Shown here in pieces: positions 38,319 to 43,443 of a stretch of 43,443 nt of DNA (position 1 is the stretch's first letter; the number at the start of each line of letters is the position of its first letter). The notes under the pieces were generated by a model. The model was given only the letters and a program-made list of their open reading frames with translations, was not told where the DNA came from and ran no database searches. This DNA is from Streptococcus agalactiae ATCC 13813. Lineage in GTDB: Bacteria > Bacillota > Bacilli > Lactobacillales > Streptococcaceae. The position numbers and the translations under genes are program-made. The stretch covers positions 2,098,326-2,141,768 of the forward strand of contig NZ_GL636070.1 of assembly GCF_000186445.1 (NCBI RefSeq). The letters are read 5' to 3'.

Positions 38319-39260
38319 GTGAAAAATATGATGAAATATATATCAGAGTTAACAACCCTGATTGCGTTAGCTGGTTTAATGGTTATTATCACACTCATTA
38401 ATCCTAATTTCCTCACAACCAATAATCTACTCAATTTATTATTACAAGTAACTGCAAATGGTTTTATCGCTTTCGGGATGACCTTCGTTATTTTGACTGG
38501 CGGTATTGATTTATCAGTCGGGTCCATATTAGCCCTATCTAGTGCATTAACAGCTGGATTAATCGGCCACGGAGTACCCGTTGGTATTGCTATCGTTTTA
38601 TCTGTTGCCTTAGGTGGCATCTTGGGAATGCTAAACGGACTCTTCATTTCTTACGGAAAATTAGCACCATTTATCGTTACACTGGCAACAATGACTATCT
38701 TTAGAGGAGCAACGCTAGTTTATTCAAACGGCAACCCAATTACCGCTGGCTTATCCGATAGTTTTCTATTCCAATTTTTGGGACAAGGCTATATTGTTGG
38801 TATCCCATTCCCAGTCATTCTCATGTTTCTTACTTTTATTATTTTGTATATTTTGTTACATAAAACAGCCTTCGGGAAATCTGTTTACGCTTTAGGAGGT
38901 AATGAAAAAGCAGCGTATATCTCGGGTATTAAGTTAAACAAAGTTAAAATTATCATCTACACTATCTCAGGTATCATGGCTTCCATTTCTGGGTTAATTA
39001 TCACATCACGCCTTAGCTCAGCACAACCAACAGCTGGAGCAAGTTATGAGATGGATGCTATTGCCGCCGTTGTCTTAGGTGGAACGTCTTTATCTGGTGG
39101 GAAAGGACGTATCATTGGAACATTGATTGGTGCTCTCATTATTGGTGTCCTGAACAATGGATTAAACATCATTGGTGTCTCTGCATTTTGGCAACAAGTT
39201 GTGAAAGGTATCGTTATTTTAATGGCTGTTTTACTTGATCGCTTTAAAGTAGCAAAATAG
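38319..39260 (+). CDS. rbsC: Ribose ABC transporter permease RbsC
   Basis: 313 residues, about eight to ten hydrophobic segments, of the BPD_transp_2 family (GGIDLSVGSILALSSALTAG, ALGGNEKAAYISGIK, AVVLGGTSLSGGKGRIIGTLIGA). GTG start at 38319 with AGGAGG 8 bases upstream, one base after the rbsA stop. Forms the channel with RbsA as the motor. Confidence 0.94.
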   Translation: MKNMMKYISELTTLIALAGLMVIITLINPNFLTTNNLLNLLLQVTANGFIAFGMTFVILTGGIDLSVGSILALSSALTAGLIGHGVPVGIAIVLSVALGGILGMLNGLFISYGKLAPFIVTLATMTIFRGATLVYSNGNPITAGLSDSFLFQFLGQGYIVGIPFPVILMFLTFIILYILLHKTAFGKSVYALGGNEKAAYISGIKLNKVKIIIYTISGIMASISGLIITSRLSSAQPTAGASYEMDAIAAVVLGGTSLSGGKGRIIGTLIGALIIGVLNNGLNIIGVSAFWQQVVKGIVILMAVLLDRFKVAK

Positions 39261-39312
39261 TCTTTACTCTAATTTCTATAAGTTCATTATATTTTATCTA
39301 AAGGAGTTTCAA

Positions 39313-40281
39313 ATGAAATTTGGAAAAAAACTTGGCTTTCTAGCCTTATTGATGTCTATTGTCCTCATTCTAGGTGCATGTGGTAAAACTGGACTTGGAA
39401 ATTCTACTGGGAATTCTACAAAAAATGTAACCAAAAAATCTGCTAAAGATTTGAAACTAGGTGTATCTATTTCAACAACTAACAACCCCTACTTTGTTGC
39501 GATGAAAGACGGTATTGACAAATATGCGAGCAATAAAAAAATAAGCATTAAGGTAGCTGATGCTCAAGATGACGCCGCACGTCAAGCAGATGATGTCCAA
39601 AACTTTATTAGTCAAAACGTAGATGCTATTTTGATTAATCCCGTTGACTCAAAAGCTATTGTAACAGCTATTAAGTCTGCAAACAACGCTAATATTCCTG
39701 TTATTCTAATGGACCGTGGTAGTGAGGGAGGCAAAGTATTAACTACTGTCGCTTCAGATAACGTTGCTGCTGGTAAGATGGCTGCGGATTATGCTGTTAA
39801 AAAACTAGGCAAGAAAGCAAAAGCCTTTGAATTATCTGGAGTACCAGGTGCCTCTGCTACTGTAGACCGTGGTAAAGGATTTCATTCAGTTGCAAAATCT
39901 AAACTTGACATCCTTTCAAGCCAATCTGCCAATTTTGACCGCGCCAAAGCTTTGAATACTACACAAAATATGATTCAAGGACATAAAGATGTCCAAATTA
40001 TTTTCGCACAAAATGATGAAATGGCACTTGGGGCTGCACAGGCAGTCAAATCTGCTGGCTTGCAAAATGTTCTTATCGTAGGAATTGATGGTCAGCCAGA
40101 TGCCCATGATGCTATTAAAAAAGGAGATATTTCAGCCACTATTGCACAACAACCAGCTAAGATGGGAGAAATAGCAATTCAAGCAGCAATTGATCATTAT
40201 AAAGGCAAAAAAGTAGAGAAAGAAACGATTTCTCCAATTTACCTTGTTACCAAAGACAATGTTGAAAAATACAATTGGTAA
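39313..40281 (+). CDS. rbsB: Ribose-binding lipoprotein RbsB
   Basis: 322-residue solute-binding lipoprotein with lipobox LGAC (Cys23), a Ser/Thr/Asn-rich linker and the sugar-binding type 1 domain (LGVSISTTNNPYFVAMKDG from about residue 50; DAQDDAARQADDVQNFI; VDRGKGF). Captures ribose at the cell surface for RbsAC. AAGGAG before ATG; last gene of the operon. Confidence 0.94.
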   Translation: MKFGKKLGFLALLMSIVLILGACGKTGLGNSTGNSTKNVTKKSAKDLKLGVSISTTNNPYFVAMKDGIDKYASNKKISIKVADAQDDAARQADDVQNFISQNVDAILINPVDSKAIVTAIKSANNANIPVILMDRGSEGGKVLTTVASDNVAAGKMAADYAVKKLGKKAKAFELSGVPGASATVDRGKGFHSVAKSKLDILSSQSANFDRAKALNTTQNMIQGHKDVQIIFAQNDEMALGAAQAVKSAGLQNVLIVGIDGQPDAHDAIKKGDISATIAQQPAKMGEIAIQAAIDHYKGKKVEKETISPIYLVTKDNVEKYNW

Positions 40282-40290
40282 AAGTACACA

Positions 40291-40316
40291 AAAAGTCGTG
40301 AAAATTCACGACTTTT
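40291..40316. terminator. Bidirectional terminator between rbsB and gltX
   Basis: Twelve-bp stem AAAAGTCGTGAA/TTCACGACTTTT with 2-nt centre, T run after on the plus strand and matching T run on the minus strand. Confidence 0.85.
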
Positions 40317-40320
40317 TATA

Positions 40321-41775
40321 TTATAATTTTGCTAACATATTATCGATATGTTGAACTGATTTTTCTTTACCTAATAAATAAATAGTATCTGGTAACTCTG
40401 GTCCATGCATTTCACCAGAAACCGCAATACGAATAGGCATAAATAGGTTCTTACCTTTAATACCTGTTTCTTTTTGAACAGCCTTAATTTGAGGGAAAAT
40501 AGTATCTCTAGTGAATTCTTCGTCAGAAAGCGATACTAACTTTTCCTTAAAAGCAGATAAGACTGTTGGGACTGTTTCAGCTGCCATTACTTCTTTTTCG
40601 GCTTCTGTTAATTCTGGAAAATCTGCAAAGAAAAGGTCTGTTAATGGTACAATCTCATCAGCTGATTTTAATTGAGGTTTATAAAGCTCAACTAATTTTT
40701 CAGCTTTGTCTGTAAGTCGACCAGCTTCTTCTAAGAATGGTTTGCAAAGTGCAAAAACACTCTCAAAATCAGCATTTTTTAGGTAATCATTACTCATCCA
40801 ATCCATCTTCTTCTGATCGAATGCTGCTGGTGATTTGCTAAGACGATTTTCATCAAATAGATTAATTAATTGCTCGCGTGAGAAGATTTCTTCTTCTCCA
40901 CCAGGATTCCAGCCAAGAAGGGCAATGAAATTAAAGACAGCTTCCGACATATAACCTTTTTTACGATAGTCTTCGATAAATTGAAGAGTATTGGTGTCGC
41001 GTTTTGATAATTTCTTACCAGTCTCTGAGTTTATAATCAGTGTCATGTGACCAAATTGTGGCGCTTCCCAACCGAGTGCTTCATAAATCATTAATTGTTT
41101 TGGCGTATTTGCAATATGGTCATCGCCACGAATAACATGCGAAATTTGCATGTCATGATCATCAATGACTACTGCGAAATTGTAAGTTGGATAACCATCT
41201 TTCTTCTGAATAACCCAGTCTCCGCCGATATTAGAGCCTTCAAACTCAATGTCACCTTTTACCATATCAGTCCATTTATAAATCCCAGATTCATTAACAG
41301 CAAGGCGTACTGTCGGAATGATGCCTGCTGCTTCACGCTCTGCAATGTAAGCTTCTTTTTCAGTTTCTGACATTCCGATAAATTCGTTGATATAGCGAGG
41401 TGTTTCGCCTGCCAATTCTTGGCGTTCACGCTCTGCTGCTAATTCTTCCTCAGTCACATAGGACTTGTAGGCTTTACCTTCTGCTAACAACTGATCAATA
41501 TAATGTTGGTAGAGCTCAAGGCGTTCTGATTGACGATAATTTTCATGTGTTTCAGGGCTTTCATCCCAGTCCATACCTAGCCAACGTAAGTTCTCCAATT
41601 GAGAGCGTTCACCATCTTCGACGTGACGTTTTCGGTCAGTATCTTCAATACGAATAACAAAATCCCCACCATGATGGCGAGCATAAAGGTAGTTAAAGAG
41701 CGCAGTACGCGCATTTCCGATGTGTAACAATCCTGTTGGACTTGGTGCATAACGCACACGAATCTTATTAGCCAA
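40321..41775 (-). CDS. gltX: Glutamyl-tRNA synthetase
   Basis: Charges tRNA(Glu), and in Gram-positives also tRNA(Gln), with glutamate; 484 residues. Class I motifs: HIGH as LLHIGN (about residue 17-20) in [16 protein letters not shown], and KMSKS as KKLSKRD (about 250). The start is a TTG at 41775 (MANKIRVRY): GGAG lies 7 bases upstream and the protein then begins exactly at the family N-terminus; a longer open frame upstream gives 19 extra residues of no family similarity. Confidence 0.93.
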   Translation of the reverse strand: MANKIRVRYAPSPTGLLHIGNARTALFNYLYARHHGGDFVIRIEDTDRKRHVEDGERSQLENLRWLGMDWDESPETHENYRQSERLELYQHYIDQLLAEGKAYKSYVTEEELAAERERQELAGETPRYINEFIGMSETEKEAYIAEREAAGIIPTVRLAVNESGIYKWTDMVKGDIEFEGSNIGGDWVIQKKDGYPTYNFAVVIDDHDMQISHVIRGDDHIANTPKQLMIYEALGWEAPQFGHMTLIINSETGKKLSKRDTNTLQFIEDYRKKGYMSEAVFNFIALLGWNPGGEEEIFSREQLINLFDENRLSKSPAAFDQKKMDWMSNDYLKNADFESVFALCKPFLEEAGRLTDKAEKLVELYKPQLKSADEIVPLTDLFFADFPELTEAEKEVMAAETVPTVLSAFKEKLVSLSDEEFTRDTIFPQIKAVQKETGIKGKNLFMPIRIAVSGEMHGPELPDTIYLLGKEKSVQHIDNMLAKL

Positions 41776-41881
41776 AATTCTACTCCTATATTTTCTGATA
41801 GTAAACTTTTTCAGTTTAACTGAATTAGTCAAGGGGGCAAAACATCATTCAAACTCTTACAAATGATTGCCAATCAACCCT

Positions 41882-41887
41882 ATTATA
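41882..41887 (-). promoter_or_regulatory. gltX promoter -10
   Basis: Minus-strand TGGTATAAT gives a leader of about 100 bases before the TTG start, containing the 7-bp hairpin TTCAGTT/AACTGAA (41810-41824). No T-box antiterminator motif was found in it. Confidence 0.55.
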
Positions 41888-41943
41888 CCACTAAATCACT
41901 AAAAATGATAATCAGTAATAATAGCCACACTAATTTTCGATAA

Positions 41944-41973
41944 AAAAAGTAAAGCAAAATTGCCTTACTTTTT
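41944..41973 (-). terminator. Terminator of the disulfide reductase gene
   Basis: Stem of about 14 bp with one mismatch (41944-41957 with 41960-41973), directly downstream of the stop. Confidence 0.75.
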
Positions 41974-41983
41974 AAAAATATTC

Positions 41984-43303
41984 TTAAAAGTTAAACAAAT
42001 CATTAAAATTCTCTACCATTGTTGGGTGAGTGAAAATTTGTTTTTGGAAATAAGTATATGGGATTTCATTATCCATTGCCATTGTGATGATATTAATTAA
42101 TTCATGGGATTCTGCACCAAATAAGCGAGCTCCCAAAATAAGATTTGTCTCAGTATCTACCACAACTTTAAAAATACCTCTAAGGTCATTATTAACATGT
42201 GCACGTGGCATGGCAGAAACAAGAAGGCTATTAGATTTAACTTGATATCCTTTTTCCTTAGCGGTTTTTTCATCTAGACCTACCGTTGCTAAAGGAGAAT
42301 TTGTAAAGGTTGAAGTCGGTACTGCTCCTCGATTTTTTAGAGAATAATCCTTATCACCATTCAAATAATTTAAGACAATACGTGAGTCATCTAAAGAAAT
42401 ATATGTGAATTGAGGGCCGCCATTAACATCACCAACTGCAAAAATATTCTCGACAGAAGTTTGGCAATATTCATCAACAGCAATAGCTCCACGTTCTGTC
42501 AATTTAATATCTGTATTTTCAAGTGCTAAACCTTCTGTATTTGGCTTACGTCCTGTTGCATATAATACTGCATCAAAGCTTAATTTTCCATCCTCAAAGC
42601 TAATAACAACGTCTTCATCTTCATTTTGTACAGATTTGATATCGGCTGATAATTTAAAAGATATCCCCATCTCTTCTAAATAATCTTGAGCCATCTCTGA
42701 TAATTCCTCTTCCTCACGCGCAAAGATACGGGATTGACTATCAATAACTGTCACTTTGCTCCCTAATTCGGAATATAAAGTCGCAAATTCAAGCCCAATA
42801 TTACCGCCTCCAATGATACCTAACCGTTTAGGAAGATGAGCCAATTCTTGGATTGCCGTTGAATCATAAACATGTTGAGAATCAGCTAATCCTGGGATTG
42901 GTAATTGTACTGACTTAGCACCAGTATTGATAATAATAACATCAGCTGTAAGTTCTTGTTTGTCAGCTCCTCCTGTTAATTCGACCACTTTATTTGATAT
43001 AAAGCGAGCTTTAGCATTATAAACATCCACAGTGTCTTTATTATCCAACATAGCAAAATTTTTAGCACGTAAACGACTTGTAACTTCATTTCTAGTAGTC
43101 ATAGCTTCTTGAAAATCGTGATTTTTGCTAGCTGATACTAAAAGCGTTTTTGTCGGAATACATCCAATGTTGATACATGTTCCCCCATACATTTTATCGT
43201 CTTCTTCGACCATTGCAACGCTTTTACCTTGTGTTGCTAATTTTGCTGCTAATGTTTTACCTGCTTTACCAAAACCAAGAACAATGACATCATATTTTTT
43301 CAT
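41984..43303 (-). CDS. rclA: FAD-dependent disulfide reductase, RclA/Har family
   Basis: 439 residues of the pyridine-nucleotide disulfide oxidoreductase family. FAD site GFGKAGKTLAAKL (10-22), redox disulfide GGTCINIGCIPTKT (Cys43 and Cys48), NAD(P)-binding GGGNIGLEFA (about 170), and the C-terminal interface HPTMVENFNDLF with the His of HPT. The pattern GFGKAGKTL and FTYISLDDSRIV closely follows RclA of Escherichia coli and Har of Streptococcus pneumoniae, which reduce hypothiocyanous acid. It is therefore probably a HOSCN-defence enzyme rather than glutathione reductase, mercuric reductase or lipoamide dehydrogenase. GGAGG lies 8 bases before the ATG. Cytoplasmic, apparently monocistronic. 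Confidence 0.82.
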   Translation of the reverse strand: MKKYDVIVLGFGKAGKTLAAKLATQGKSVAMVEEDDKMYGGTCINIGCIPTKTLLVSASKNHDFQEAMTTRNEVTSRLRAKNFAMLDNKDTVDVYNAKARFISNKVVELTGGADKQELTADVIIINTGAKSVQLPIPGLADSQHVYDSTAIQELAHLPKRLGIIGGGNIGLEFATLYSELGSKVTVIDSQSRIFAREEEELSEMAQDYLEEMGISFKLSADIKSVQNEDEDVVISFEDGKLSFDAVLYATGRKPNTEGLALENTDIKLTERGAIAVDEYCQTSVENIFAVGDVNGGPQFTYISLDDSRIVLNYLNGDKDYSLKNRGAVPTSTFTNSPLATVGLDEKTAKEKGYQVKSNSLLVSAMPRAHVNNDLRGIFKVVVDTETNLILGARLFGAESHELINIITMAMDNEIPYTYFQKQIFTHPTMVENFNDLFNF

Positions 43304-43443
43304 TTTAAATTTCCTCCGCTTTTATAATATAGTTTCAGTATAGCAAAAGATGTTTCCTCTGTCTGAATTCCAGCATAAGGCATGATAAGCCTAACTGTTA
43401 CCTTTAAATCTAGTTTTCTAAAATAAAAAAAACCATCGCTAAT
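43304..43443. other. Upstream region of rclA, edge of window
   Basis: Contains a possible minus-strand extended -10 TGCTATACT (about 43338-43346) for the reductase. The run of A at 43425-43431 could be the edge of a terminator cut by the window. Nothing else recognised. Confidence 0.35.

Noticed and set aside
38297-38647. 116-residue minus-strand ORF
   Set aside because: Antisense to rbsC; composition is the mirror of membrane-protein codons.
41776-41930. T-box riboswitch before gltX
   Set aside because: No AGGGTGGNACCGCG-type box or terminator/antiterminator pair is visible.

Overview
The window looks like a core chromosomal segment of a low-GC Gram-positive coccus, most probably Streptococcus agalactiae (group B Streptococcus) or a very close relative. 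That identification is inference from gene content and order (rbs operon, hrtBA-hssRS, argGH, fbaA, rpmB, YloU/fakA, glnPQ, mecA with a TagO/RgpG-like transferase, sufCDSUB, two D,D-carboxypeptidases, opp), from the AT-rich sequence and from strong AGGAGG-type ribosome binding sites. I see no rRNA, tRNA, insertion sequence, prophage or CRISPR array. Almost all of the sequence is coding.

Layout. 1-5.8 kb: opp oligopeptide importer on the minus strand (oppA-B-C-D-F); the binding-protein gene oppA is broken by one extra base. 5.8-8.7 kb: two adjacent plus-strand D-Ala-D-Ala carboxypeptidase paralogues. 8.7-14 kb: complete minus-strand SUF iron-sulfur cluster operon sufC-D-S-U-B. 14.1-19 kb: minus-strand envelope genes, a UDP-GlcNAc:undecaprenyl-phosphate transferase (gbcO/rgpG-like) behind mecA, then uppP and a secreted/membrane DUF2207 protein. 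19-21.4 kb: plus-strand glnPQ amino-acid importer. 21.4-22.4 kb: the largest non-ORF stretch, which holds two short genes: a 56-residue secreted peptide and a 38-residue basic protein, each with its own promoter and terminator. 22.4-25.9 kb: SPFH protein, fakA-YloU pair and rpmB. 26-31 kb: hydroxyacid dehydrogenase, fbaA, argG-argH. 30.8-34.4 kb: hrtB-hrtA-hssR-hssS, a haem-efflux pump with its two-component system. 34.5-40.3 kb: rbsR-K-D-A-C-B ribose operon. 40.3-43.3 kb: gltX and an RclA/Har-type flavin disulfide reductase.

How it works together: nutrient import (peptides, glutamine, ribose) is linked to recognisable control sites: two CodY-like boxes between oppA and dacA, a CcpA cre site plus a LacI-type operator before rbsR, and an HssR-like direct repeat before hrtB. 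Envelope synthesis shares undecaprenyl phosphate (uppP, gbcO) and peptidoglycan trimming (two carboxypeptidases). SUF, Hrt/Hss and the RclA-type reductase form a metal/oxidant-stress theme.

The least explained items are the 56-residue secreted peptide with a 5'-terminal RNA structure, the 38-residue basic protein next to palindromes, the sensor kinase with almost no extracellular loop, and the frameshifted oppA.
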